This document shows positions 22,701 through 33,038 of a stretch of 64,000 nt of DNA, piece by piece. How positions within the stretch are numbered: position 1 is the first letter of the stretch; each line of letters starts with the position of its first letter. A model generated the notes under the pieces. That model made no database searches, was not told the DNA's origin, and saw only the letters and a list, made by a program, of their open reading frames with translations. A program made the translations under genes and the position numbers. The DNA is taken from NCBI GenBank assembly GCA_014529385.2, contig CM043963.1, positions 2,476,001 to 2,540,000 on the forward strand, given 5' to 3'. Source of the DNA: Adiantum capillus-veneris (Eukaryota > Streptophyta > Polypodiopsida > Polypodiales > Pteridaceae).

Positions 22701-23162
22701 TGCTCAAATTTTACTCTTTTTTTTTGTCTTTTTGTTATGTTCCTCACTTAAGTTGCCTACCTTTTCTTCATCACATTCATGAAAGGAACCATCAGTCTTA
22801 CCAAATGAAATTTTGGCAGGTTTCTCCTTGTTCTTCAATGGAATAGTCAAACAATTCTACAATTGCCACCTTCGATGTTGAGGCTAATTTCACACTATCC
22901 TGTGTGACCAATAGAAACCTTGAAGACAAGGTTGAATCCAGCACAAAGTGAAACTGTTGATTTACTTGCACACCATGTGCCACCTGGGTTTGAATGTCTC
23001 CATCCGGAGTTGAAAAGAGGGAAAACATCTTACTGTCACCATAACTTCCATAGTCCACACGATTCACCGTCAAATATCTTGTTGGGCAATCAATCAACAA
23101 GGGGACATTGCCAATAGTAGTTAAAAATAAACTCACCTTGCTCAATGATGATGAAGCCATTG
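19730..23162 (-). pseudogene. Decayed MULE-like / SWIM zinc-finger transposase-type gene
   Basis: Broken minus-strand frames, in order: a 5' part from ATG 23162; a C-rich block with KCGGHLNCKN (about 22430); LERHNHPVAKG (about 22190); NNGGYNFFHGFLFPGQS; then ICEMKEEDTHAQ and GFMADEAGANW (about 21340); CLFHWEQSL (about 21240); NLAETKHASWLTGEG (about 20890); and a SWIM-type PMCTCGDF ... YKHIYYIIL at 19840-19755. The D-x(n)-C-x-H-W pattern and SWIM finger fit the DDE transposase layout of Mutator-like elements; a Cys-to-Tyr change has removed one SWIM ligand. Many frameshifts and stops make it inactive. No terminal inverted repeats were identified. Bases 19525-19730 hold nothing recognisable. 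Confidence 0.65.
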
Positions 23163-23220
23163 CCCAACAAATCAGGAAGATAGTTGTGTGTGTATATGTG
23201 AATTTCCAAGCTAACCCCAT

Positions 23221-25154
23221 ATCATATATTTATAGGCATCCAAGACACTCTATATATCTATCTCCCTTACCATGTCTATCATTTTCTTCTACCTCACACT
23301 CTAAATATAACTAATACTCCTGCTTGGTTATCCCAGTCTTTTTTTTTTTGCAAAATATACTTTGTAATTTGGCCATATCCTCAAGTTTACTCTACAGCCA
23401 AGGGTATTTTCATTTGTTTGGAATATTTGAAAGGCCTTTTGGGAATTAATGACAAAAAATGGATGGTAGTTTGAATTTTTTTAAAAGCTAAGGTGTATCT
23501 TGGGAATTTTCACCAATTAAAGGGTATTTCTTGTAATTTTCCAAATCTTTATCTTTTCTTGACAATCGAGATTCTTTATTTGAGAGCTTAGCATGATATT
23601 TGACACAAATAACCTCCCAAAAAAGGCAATTATTTTTAAAAATAATGAAGCTACTCATCTTCAAAGCCTACATAAACAGCTCATATTCTAGTTTTAGATG
23701 GAAAATTTGAGGGTCATTTTGGGAATCAATGACAAAATATGTGGGGTATTTTGTAAATTTTCAAAAGTAGAGGGGTATTCTTGGAATTTCCACAAATTAG
23801 AGGGGTTTTTTGGTTATTATTCCTAACCTTTATCCATGCTTGACGATTGAGGTTTTTTTATTCTGGATTAGCAAGTTACCTGTCACCTAGAACAAGGAGC
23901 ACTCAACACTAGCAATGAATTCAACAATATCTAAAGCAATTCTTTGTTGTGTGATGACTTGGAACAAGCCAAAATTTGCACAAAAGCTATTCATTTTAGG
24001 CTTGTGCAACCCATTGCGAATAGTATACTCTGGCAGGTCATGCACAATATGCTTGGTAAACAACTAGATGTAATCTCGTCTTGGAAGAGCCATAATGACA
24101 TTCAATGTGCTAAGAAAAAATCATTCTATGCTAAGATTAGACGCCTTTGAGAGAATATCTGCTGCAAGAACAAGTTGAGTAATCTTGGGGCCACTGCATC
24201 CCTAAAGAAGATTTTTTTTATTTTTTATTTTTTTGTGGTGGGAAAATAATGCAGTCATTGATATTAACGTGTTGAAGCATTTGTAGCAAAATTTAGGGAT
24301 GGCCAACCAAGTGGTGGCCTCGCATTATAATATTAGAGATAAAATTGATAGTATATGTTGAGGTGCTAGTGCTAACGCCCGTGTGTACGTGCGTGTGTTT
24401 GATTTAATGCGCCAGCACTCAGGGCTGTGGGTTCTAGTTTGACTTGAGGCGTTAGCGCTCAGGCAAGTGTGTGTGTGTGTGTTTGATTTGAGGCGCTAAC
24501 GCTCAAGCTAATCCAGGGTGTAGAATCAAATGCGAGTTCAAGCCCAACAGCTGGGCACTAGTGCTTAGGATTTTTGGAGTTTGAAGCACTGGAAGCGTGT
24601 CTTGCAAGGGAACGTGGAAGACCGTCTTCCGGCTTTGTTGAAACCTGTGTTGACTGGAGTGGTTGGAGAACTTTCCATCTAATGGTTCTTTTATCAACAA
24701 AGATTTTTTGACTGGGTATTAGCATTTTTGACGCCAGCAAGCTTAACCTGTTAGCCTTTCAAATTTTATCTTGGGTCTTTAGTCATCCTTGGTTGGCTAT
24801 GTTGGCTTTTGCACTGGGTGACAAGCACAGCATAAAGTTGGCATATTAGCACAATTTTGAGAGTTGGTGGTTTCTATAGATGTGCCACAACCTTTTGGTG
24901 GTTTGGCTGCTTCCAAAGTTGGCAAACTTCCTTGGTATTTGGACGCACTTTGTTCCTATTATAAAAAGAAGATATTTGGCATGATAAACTTCTATAGATA
25001 ATATTGGTTGCAATTAAGATTTTGTATAAGGATGAAAGTTATGCATGTTTGAAAGCTTTCTTGACCTTTCGTATTTTTCTACATAGAAAGAGAGAATATT
25101 GCTTTGAAGTAAACCTGGTGTTCTTCCGGCTGACCTTTATCTTGTTTTTTACAG
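23221..25154. other. AT-rich stretch without a gene
   Basis: No gene is supported. It contains a diverged direct duplication (23441 and 23721), T-rich tracts near 24210-24230, and three loose repeats of a gcgctaacgctc-type motif with TG runs at 24360-24500. The right part may be intron sequence of the ITPK exon that follows. Confidence 0.5.
23441..23920. repeat. Diverged direct repeat, offset about 280 bp
   Basis: gggaattaatgacaaaa (23441) and gggaatcaatgacaaaa (23721) start two copies that both continue with ttcttg(g/t)aatttt..., then cttgac(a/g)at(c/t)gag. The copies differ by many substitutions and small gaps, so the duplication is old. Confidence 0.7.
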
Positions 25155-25275
25155 GAATACAAGCGAAGATACCCAGATGTTGTTGTTCTTGACCCTCCTG
25201 ATGCAATTCAGCATGTGAGAAATCGGCAGTCAATGCTTCAAGAGGTTGCCAAACTAAAACTTCGGGGTTGTGGAG
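25155..25275 (+). CDS. ITPK: Internal exon of an inositol-tetrakisphosphate 1-kinase-like gene
   Basis: After a pyrimidine-rich acceptor (tgttttttacag) the exon encodes RRYPDVVVLDPPDAIQHVRN, then RQSMLQEVAKL, and ends at a donor ggag/gtaggt. The block VLDPPDAIQHxxNRQSML is a signature of plant inositol 1,3,4-trisphosphate 5/6-kinases, which phosphorylate inositol phosphates on the way to phytate, in the cytosol or nucleus. The reading frame and both splice sites are intact. I found no neighbouring ITPK exons within the window, so it is either a gene with very long introns or an isolated relic; the flanking foldbacks and microsatellites fit either view. Confidence 0.8.
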
Positions 25276-25583
25276 GTAGGTGCTTGATGAATTGTTATGC
25301 AGAAGTAGATATGCAGGTTTTAAAACTCCCGAGCCAAATTATGGAGTTTTCTGTTTCACGTCGGATCGATGTTCCAAAATAGCTAGTTGTTAGGGTGGCC
25401 CGTCTACAATTCCTGGGGTAGTGGTGAAGGTTGGTTTGAAGCTTCCTTTAGGTTGGTTGAAACATGTCTATTTTTAGGTCGTCAAGATTGCTTGGGTGTT
25501 GTTTTTATGCATTTCTTTTATGCCCCAGTTGCAAAACCTTTGGATGTGGATGGTACTACACAACTTCAACACAACCGCTTTCA

Positions 25584-25770
25584 CTCTATCTCCCGCTCTC
25601 CCTCTATCTCCCTCATGCAAGACATGTATGGTGAGCGCTAGCGCTAAACATACATGTCTTGCATGAGGGAGATAGAGGGAAAGTGGGAGAGAGAGAGAGG
25701 GAGTGAAGGGAGTTCAGCGCTCACCACACATGTCCTGCATGAGTGAGATAGAGGGAAAGCGGGACAGAGA
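25584..25770. repeat. Near-perfect hairpin with an extra copy of one arm
   Basis: Arms 25599-25630 and 25649-25680 are perfectly complementary over 32 nt, with an 18-nt loop that contains the palindrome agcgctagcgct. Pairing extends imperfectly about 15 nt further out. A second copy of the right arm (ccacacatgtcctgcatgag...) follows at about 25720-25770 with substitutions. It could be a young foldback element or an inverted-duplication small-RNA precursor. Confidence 0.85.
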
Positions 25771-25920
25771 GAGTGAGTGAAGGGAGTTTGTGTGGATTTG
25801 ATCTTTGGCTAGCAGAATTTCCTATAAATAGGGGATGACCATAAGGTTTTTAAGAGTTGAAAGAGAAGGTAAAACAAGACTGTTGCATACTAAGGTAATG
25901 ATCTATTGCTAGCTTTTGAA

Positions 25921-26230
<310 letters not shown>

Positions 26231-26272
26231 ATCAGGAAATCACTAATAGCAATTTAGTTTAAGAATAGCCAT

Positions 26273-26434
26273 GCCAGGAAGGCCCTAATTATAGATAATG
26301 TCTATGGCTTAAACACAAGAAATGAAAGTACGCTTATTGACATGTATGCTAATTGTGGTAGCCTGGAAGATGTAAATATTTTCTTTCACAGATTACCGGC
26401 ACAAGACCTTATAGCTTGGAGTACAATATTCTGA
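26273..26434 (+). pseudogene. PPR protein fragment
   Basis: One open segment encodes STLIDMYANCGSLEDVNIFF followed by HRLPAQDLIAWSTIF and a stop. This is the typical repeat of plant PLS-class pentatricopeptide proteins (LIDMYAKCG...D.ISW), which bind organellar RNA. Only about 1.5 repeats remain, flanked by foldback DNA, so it is a relic. Confidence 0.8.
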
Positions 26435-26454
26435 GGCCCTCTTCCTTCCTAAAT

Positions 26455-26508
26455 CTCTCTTCCTTCCTAAAGCTCTACATTAAGGCTGAGCTTGAGGAAG
26501 GAAGAGAG
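26455..26508. repeat. Short hairpin, 21-nt arms, 12-nt loop
   Basis: ctctcttccttcctaaagctc (26455-26475) pairs with gagcttgaggaaggaagagag (26488-26508) at 20 of 21 positions. A partial extra copy of the left arm, cctcttccttcctaaatct, sits just upstream at about 26438. Confidence 0.85.
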
Positions 26509-27605
26509 TGAGAGAGCCCAGCATATACTAGAGATAATCAAGGTCTTTTCTTTGGTTGAAATTGTAGAGTTTTCTATCTTTGCATTACTGTCTAAGGCAA
26601 AAGATGGCCAAGAAAAGTAATGTCGGTGCTAATGTCGAATTTATTTACTATGGAGAAGCTATTGGAATTGGAAAAATAGACAAGACTTCAAATTTGGCCA
26701 AGCTTAATGGCAGCAGAATGCCAGCTAGATGCTTTTCCGTTGCTATGCTTGATGTGTATGAAGGGGAGGATGCTCCTTTGCCTCATGTCCCTTCTGGGAA
26801 TGAGGAAATGACTACTTTGAAAAGGGTAGAGAACAGTTTTATTGCATGGCCTAGAAGTGAATTGGTAATTTCTATTTCATTTTTCTACGAGCTTGTCATC
26901 GATATCCTCTAAGTGGAGAGTGTTGTGTACATATGGAATGAGTTAACTTGTTGAATGATCTTACCTTTGTATTTTATTAAATAATGGGTCATCAAGAATG
27001 CAAGGACAGAACCAACACAAATTTCACCATCACCTACTGTCAGTCACTACACTAGTAGCCAACCGGTTAGTGTTGTCCCATCTCCACCTATTTCAACGGT
27101 AGAAAAAGCTAAGAAGGCTGCGAAGGGTAAGACAAAAGTGCAGGAAGGGACATATTTTGGGTTTGTGAAAGATGTCAGTTTGGATGAGGATATCGATGAC
27201 AAGGAGATGGAGGCTTACATGACAGCAGGGGCCACTGTCGGTGGGGAATTTCCCATTAACGAGGATGTCACTGTATGATAGGATATGTTGTCCAAGCATC
27301 TTGGGAATTTGAAGGTGTGGAATTGATCTTTGTATTGAAATTATGCAACGACTAATGCAGAATGAGGTTTTGGACATATCTATGAGCCCAAGGGATCCTT
27401 CATATGCTCTATTGATGCACTGGCCCATCCTAGCATGAATGTTGATGAAGCAATCATTCAAACATGGGATCCATTGTGGCGAATGGTCAATGAAGAGTTT
27501 GAGGTTGAAATCAAAGGCACATGTTGGGATGACCTTTGTGAAAAAATGTTATATACCTGGGATGGGAACCATAGGTTAGCCGCTTGGATGGAAGTTCTTA
27601 AACAG

Positions 27606-27875
27606 AGTAAGTTTGGTTCTCTGTGGCTAACTTGAATGCGTGTTTTGGGATTAATTGGGGAGTAAACTTCCTTGTGATTGCAAGCATAGCCTATGAGAAA
27701 GATATTGATTTTCATCCAAGGGTTCGTGTTGAGCTTGTCGAGTAAGTTTGGTTCTCTATGTGGTTAACTTGAATGCGTGTTTTGGGATAAATCTGGGGAG
27801 TAAACTTCCTTGTGATTGCAGGCATAGCCTATGAGAAAGATATCGATTTGCATCCAAGGGTTCGTGTCAAGTAAG
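27606..27875. repeat. Tandem duplication, period 135 bp, containing an exon
   Basis: agtaagtttggttctct starts at 27606 and 27741. Each copy has the same donor-like start, gcatagcctatgagaaagat and atccaagggttcgtgt. The two copies differ at a few bases, so a small exon (AYEKDIDFHPRVRV-like) was doubled. Confidence 0.92.
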
Positions 27876-28288
27876 TACCTTGAGGCAGGTTCGCATCAAG
27901 TGCTAACTTTATAATCAAATAATACTGTCATCCTATGCTTGTCAATCTAATGTAGATTGAATGAGACGGGATTCGTGGCAGCATCTTACACTGATATGTT
28001 ATGGATGGTGCGAGCAATGGGGCTTGCCTCGAAGGAGGCAATCATGGAGAAATTGCCATGTGTTGTCTACAGTTGGATGCAGGAAGACATTGACAAGAAA
28101 GTAGGGAGAAAAGCATAGTATAATGTGCATGTGGCTCTAATGTCGCAACTACTACATCCTATGAGTGCCACTGTGGGTTTTTTACACAAGTTTGCGTTAG
28201 ATATTGCATCTCACAAAGTTTATTTATCAGCAACGCAATACATGCAGGAAAAGTACACTCTTGCATTGAAAAAAATCATCGCCGAAAA

Positions 28289-28750
28289 GGATAGAATGCT
28301 TCATTCAGAGTTTCAAAGCAAGTACAAGAAGGCATTCTTTGAAATAGATGAACCATCCAAAAAAAACAAAACATGCGTTGGCCATTGTTGATCCAGCATT
28401 AGGAGATGATTGGTGGAGGTATGTTGTTTTGATCTGTCATGCACTAAAGTATGGAATTGGTCCTTGTTGGTCTCAATGCAGGACATTGCGAAACAATCGA
28501 GTGGACTAGCCGCCCAAAAGGATGGAATGCTTCATTCAGAGTTTCAAAGCAAGTACAAGAAGGCATTCTTTGAAATAGATGCACCATCCAAAAAAAAAAC
28601 AAAACATGTGTTGGCCATTGTTGATCCAGCGTTAGGAGATGATTGGTGGAGGTATGTTGTTTTGATCTGTCATGCACTAAAGTATGGAATTGGTCCTTGT
28701 TGGTCTCAATGCAGGACATTGCGAAACAATCGAGTGGACTAGCCGCCCAA
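28289..28750. repeat. Tandem duplication, period 231 bp, containing coding sequence
   Basis: tcattcagagtttcaaagca occurs at 28301 and 28532, and acattgcgaaacaatcgagt occurs once per copy. The copies are almost identical apart from a 1-2 base change in an A-run that changes the frame of one copy. The duplication is recent and disrupts the unrecognised locus. Confidence 0.93.
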
Positions 28751-30984
28751 AGTGGCTAACGAAGAAAAGATTGTACGGGCTGGCATGTGTAGATCTTCTA
28801 CCTATGAAGAAAACATCCATTCTCCGTGCAATGGCTTCAACAGACCAAGCAGACATTAAGAGTTTGGACATACCAAAGACAGGTGAATACATTTGAACAT
28901 CACCTTAACAGTCTACCTATTGGGCTTCACATGGGGTTAAATTGTAATGATAGATATTTTCACAACCCAAGAGAGTCAAGTGTGTTTAGGGAGTGGTTGT
29001 GGATTGAGGTTTTTTGAGCGTCAATTGCAAGAGAAACGGGCAACGTACAAAGCAGCATCCGGATTATACATTTGAGCTCCATGCCTGGTCTAGACCTTGA
29101 TTCGTTCATCGATTATGCTAAGCTTACTCATAGAAGAAACAGCTTTGCTTATGAGCTGGCTCTAATGAAGAAGGGAACTCAATCAGAGGTGGCCAAAGCA
29201 TTGGTGGATGCAGGAAAAAGATGCCTTTGCAGGTTAGATCAATATTCGGCTGCTTTTAAAAGAACTTACTTTAAGCACTTGTGATTTTGTAAAACGTATC
29301 AGATGGTTGTGAAAGTGTAAGTTCAACATTAGAGGTGTTTCCAGCTTGCAAAAAATGCTATGGATCAGTAAACTAGAGTACGTGTTCAACCCTTTGCAAG
29401 TTGCCCGTAACTTCAAGGGAAGAGTCTACCAAGACCTGCCTTGGCTCTTAGAGTATGATGAGGGATGTTTCCCAATAAGCAAGGAAAAAGCACACAACAA
29501 CGCAGTGCGAGAAAGAGAAGAAAGAGCACATGCAGGTGTAGAAGTGTCCACAATAGCAAAGTCTAGTGTCCAATTGCCTCACGGGGAGGGGTTTGATACA
29601 ACTTCACAAGTACTATCATTCTGTGATTTGAAAACACTCTATTTATAAGCGCCATCACCATGGTGGCAGTGCAATTTCACTAAACAATTTAGCTACGTTA
29701 TGCAGATAGAATAGTTTGTTCGCTCTTTTGGCTCTTAACGAGAGGCTAGAATGAAAGAAAAATGTGCGTTCTATTGATGTTCGTAAGAATCATAGTCTTC
29801 ATTGTTCAACTTGTTAATATGTGTTTGCCACGAGTCTATAAACAAAAATATTGCATGTCTTAGACTTGCCACTAGTTACAATACCTTCTACCGGTAATTT
29901 ATGATCTAGGTTACATGGTTTCTCTAGTATGATTCAAGAGCCTGTTGCTAAGTTCATGTTTTTGTTTTACAGCTGGCGGTGTGAATTGTGTTCAGATTCT
30001 GCATCTCGGATGGGACAAGACACAGGACGACTTGAAAAATGCATTGTTAAGCAAGGCGGACCTCACGTGGTGAAGAAGTGTCTGATGTCATTGCGAGATG
30101 GGTCATGCACTGATTCATCGATGAACGCATCTCTACTTTTCCTGTCATCAAACGGGCCCGTGTATGGGCTGTTTGAAACAAAAGTTTTGGATTGGAACAA
30201 GATGGAAGCATGCCATTTTGGACAACTCGCATGTCTTGCATTGGCAAAAACAATGACAAAGGTGTTTTTGTGGTTGTTTGTACGTTAGATAATTATGGAA
30301 TGGTGCATGAAATGGCATCAGCTGTTGGATGGCAAGAAGATCGCTTGAATGTGGTTGTGTGTAAGACACTTGTTTGCAAGACAAAGAGTAGAACCATGCG
30401 CACATTGTTGGTGTCAGCTATGAGAAAAGAGCAAACTTGGACTACAGAGGCCATTGACATTCCATCACACAATGCTTGGTACGATTCTTTGCAGGAAGAT
30501 GATTGGACATGAGAGGAGGATGGGACACCAATACGAGGTAACGTCTGTCTCTTTTTGGCTCTAAGTATAGTTTTTCTGTTTCATGTTACTAAGTCCTTTG
30601 ACAAAAAAATATTGTGTAGGGGGTATGGAACGTGGGCACTGGTTCCTTTGGCAGTTGCTTTCACAATACACCAATGAGAACAACGTTGTCGTTCAATGTG
30701 GGGGTGATTGCGGCGCATTAGCCTTAATGGGTAGCCAAATGGGCCGCATGATGACAATGTTTGAGAGCAATGAGGATGTCTCCAATAGAATGAACAACGT
30801 ATTGGAGATGCAAGCACATCGCCTGAGAGAGATTCAAGAGAGAGATAAGAGAGTAGCAGATGAAGTCGAGCGTTTCTTGAAGACAGCATCTCTCTTGGAG
30901 CCGCATCCAAACATCGTGGAACTGGATCCGCCACCCCATCCCATATAATAGCCTAGCAATAAGATACCTCACATTTTGCAAAAA

Positions 30985-31535
30985 TTGTTGTTTGTGGTCA
31001 ACCATTGTATTTGCATGCTTTGAACAGTCTAAGAATTATTAAATGTGTTCTGTTTGCTTGCAAATACTTGTAAGGAATTCTTTTTCCTTGTTATCGTAGT
31101 ACAGATCATGTGAAGTGAAAGAGGGTGTACAAACTTCTCTGCTTTTTTCCTTGGGTATCTGCTGCTGATTTGGATTGTTTTGTGATCATAAATAAATAAC
31201 TATGGTCGTTCTAAGTAGGTGCTATGTAGAGCAAAAAGAGAGCTTTTCCATCTTTTTGCCTCAACACACTGAGACGTTTTGTAGACAATGTTGTTAGTGG
31301 TCAACCACTCTCTGCACACCTATGAACATTCTAAAAATAAATATACGTGTATTGTTTGCTTGTTGTCATAGAACAAACCATATATAGTGAAAGGGGGTGT
31401 GGAAACTTGTTTGTTTTTTGTTTCTTGGGTGTCAGATGTTGATTTTGGCTTTTCTGTGAACATAAATAATCACTATGGTTGTTCTAAGTAGGTGCTACGT
31501 AGTGTAGAGAGAGAGCTCCAAATTATTCGTATCAC
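30985..31535. repeat. Diverged tandem duplication, period about 302 bp
   Basis: ggtcaaccattg (about 30997) and ggtcaaccactc (about 31299) begin two copies that both continue through gtgaa(a)gaggg/gtgaaaggggg, ttgggtatc/ttgggtgtc and gttctaagtaggtgcta. It lies 3' of the unrecognised locus. A partial third piece (catctttttgcctcgacacact) lies at about 31660. Confidence 0.85.
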
Positions 31536-31789
31536 CAAATTGTGGTTGCAGCTGGGGACTTGGAAAGAGACATCAAAAATTAAAGATGATTTGACTTGTG
31601 ATTTCTAAGTTTACTGTACCCGCATATATCCCACCCAACTCGGCAAATTTTCCTTTTTCATCTTTTTGCCTCGACACACTAAAACAAGCATAGAGCAAGC
31701 TCTTTTAAAAATATAATCATTTGCTGAGTTTTTTGAAAAAAGCTTCCTCTAAAGCTCCCTCATAAAGCTTCCTCCAATCCCCTACTCAC

Positions 31790-32356
31790 TAAGTAGACAC
31801 ATTTTGTTAACATGGCTGACAATAACCAAGAGAGTAGAATGAACATTGATAGCTTTGATTTTGCACATGAAGGTGCTAATGATGATGCCCCCATGTTTGC
31901 CAATTATCTCGTTACTAGGTTGCAACAAGCTATGGGCAACCCTGCTTTGCAAGCCAAAGTTACTCAAGAACTTCGCGCTTATGGGATTTCCCTTCCTCTC
32001 CAAGAGGAGAGAGAGCTTAGGAGGCCTCTTGAAGAGACCCCCAAAAGAAAACTCTCTCCCATAGGAGAGGAGGAATCCAAAGAGCAAGAAAGCAATGAAA
32101 CTTTAAGTTCCTATGAAGATGTGGCTCCATGAAGACGACGGTCTAGACGATCGCCAACTCCTCCCAAGAGGAAACGTTAAACCCATAGTCCTTCTCCTCG
32201 TCACTCCAAAAGAGAAGAGAGAAAACAAAGGAAGAAAAGGGCAGGAAAGAGGTCACCATCTTCTCCTTCTTCTTCACCTTCCTCCTCTTCTGACGAAATC
32301 TATGGCTATTCTCCTAGAGAATACAAGAGGGAAGGACATTGTAAATCATACCCTGC
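31790..32356 (+). pseudogene. A2: leader end and gag fragment of an A-family element
   Basis: The leader end ttttgttaac and ATG 31812 match A1, as does the Gag N-terminus. A CGA-to-TGA change gives a stop at 32130-32132 and a second stop (TAA) follows near 32178. Similarity continues through the Arg/Ser-rich tract and stops at 32356, where LTR sequence begins. Everything from mid-gag through pol and the start of the LTR is deleted. Confidence 0.88.
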
Positions 32357-33038
32357 GCACACTCATTGTGTATTGTGCAAAGTGAAAGAGCTCCCTCTCC
32401 TTCTCCAAGCAAGTAGATAGGTTGAGAGCCTACACCAACACTCTTGTCTATGGAATGCAAATCAAACCAAGAGACATGCTTCAGTGCTTAAGCTTTCCAT
32501 TTTCTCCATCTTCATTACTATGCTATTATGTATGCTAGCGAGAAGAGTGATGATAAGTGAGGAACTAATTCTTTCTCCTATGAAATGTTTCTTCTCCCTC
32601 TTCCCTACCCTCATTCCCTGCTAGCTCTCTCCACCATCGAAGGTGTTTGAGGTCTTGGGACTGAGGCTTGGGATAGTTAATGCTTTCCACAAAGTTTATG
32701 TTATGCTTGTGATGGATGAAGCTTTCCATCTTCATTGCAACACCCAGGTCACAAGGAACACAAAGATTGTATTGTAACAAGTCTCTCTTGATGGGAGAAA
32801 CTATAATACAAATGCCTATTGGAGGGGGGACCAGCTCCACATAAATCCGGTCCTCAACTGTTGTCATGTTCTCTAAACTCTCTCTCTTGCAAAAGTATTG
32901 TTCATGCCAAGTTAACTAAATGTTGTGTTTATGTTGCTACCATCAATTAAGTTCACCCGCTATGCTCACAAAGTAATTTCATAGAAGTACTTAACTAATT
33001 TTTGCTACTCTCAAAGTTAATAGGTAATTTCCATTACA
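32357..33038 (+). mobile_element. A2: 3' part of an A-family LTR
   Basis: This matches about 7450-8131 of the A1 3' LTR, including the caattg/caactg-ttgtcatgttctctaaactc segment and the end ccattaca at 33038. Fusion to the gag fragment at 32356/32357 shows an internal deletion. The right end abuts a gypsy gag in the opposite orientation, so this is probably the true insertion edge. Confidence 0.85.

Larger units (their letters stand above)
26604..30948 (+). pseudogene. Multi-exon coding locus of unrecognised family, damaged
   Basis: I do not recognise this family. A series of plus-strand coding blocks has exon-like borders: 26604-26864 (VGANVEFIYYGEAIGIGKID, donor g/gtaatt); about 27010-27275 (Lys-rich then acidic, ends in tandem stops); 27369-27605 (TWDPLWRMVNEEFEV, DGNHRLAAWMEVLK); 27955-28391; about 28715-28895 (WTSRPKWLTKKRLYGLACVD); 29072-29280; about 29346-29600; 29960-30512 (GVFVVVCTLDNYGMVHEMAS); 30619-30948 (HWFLWQLLSQYTNENNVVVQ, then a charged helical end). 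Stops, at least one frameshift near 30060 and two coding tandem duplications suggest decay. The first block loosely recalls domains in plant DNA-transposon proteins, and the GGDCGALALMGSQMG part faintly recalls a methyltransferase SAM loop; both are weak. Confidence 0.5.

Noticed and set aside
22652-23314. Plus-strand frames over the MULE-like relic
   Set aside because: They are antisense to better supported minus-strand coding blocks.
30583-30948. Methyltransferase gene
   Set aside because: Only a Gly-rich stretch resembles a cofactor loop; no catalytic motif such as DPPY/DPPW could be found in the locus, so it is left as a weak hypothesis.
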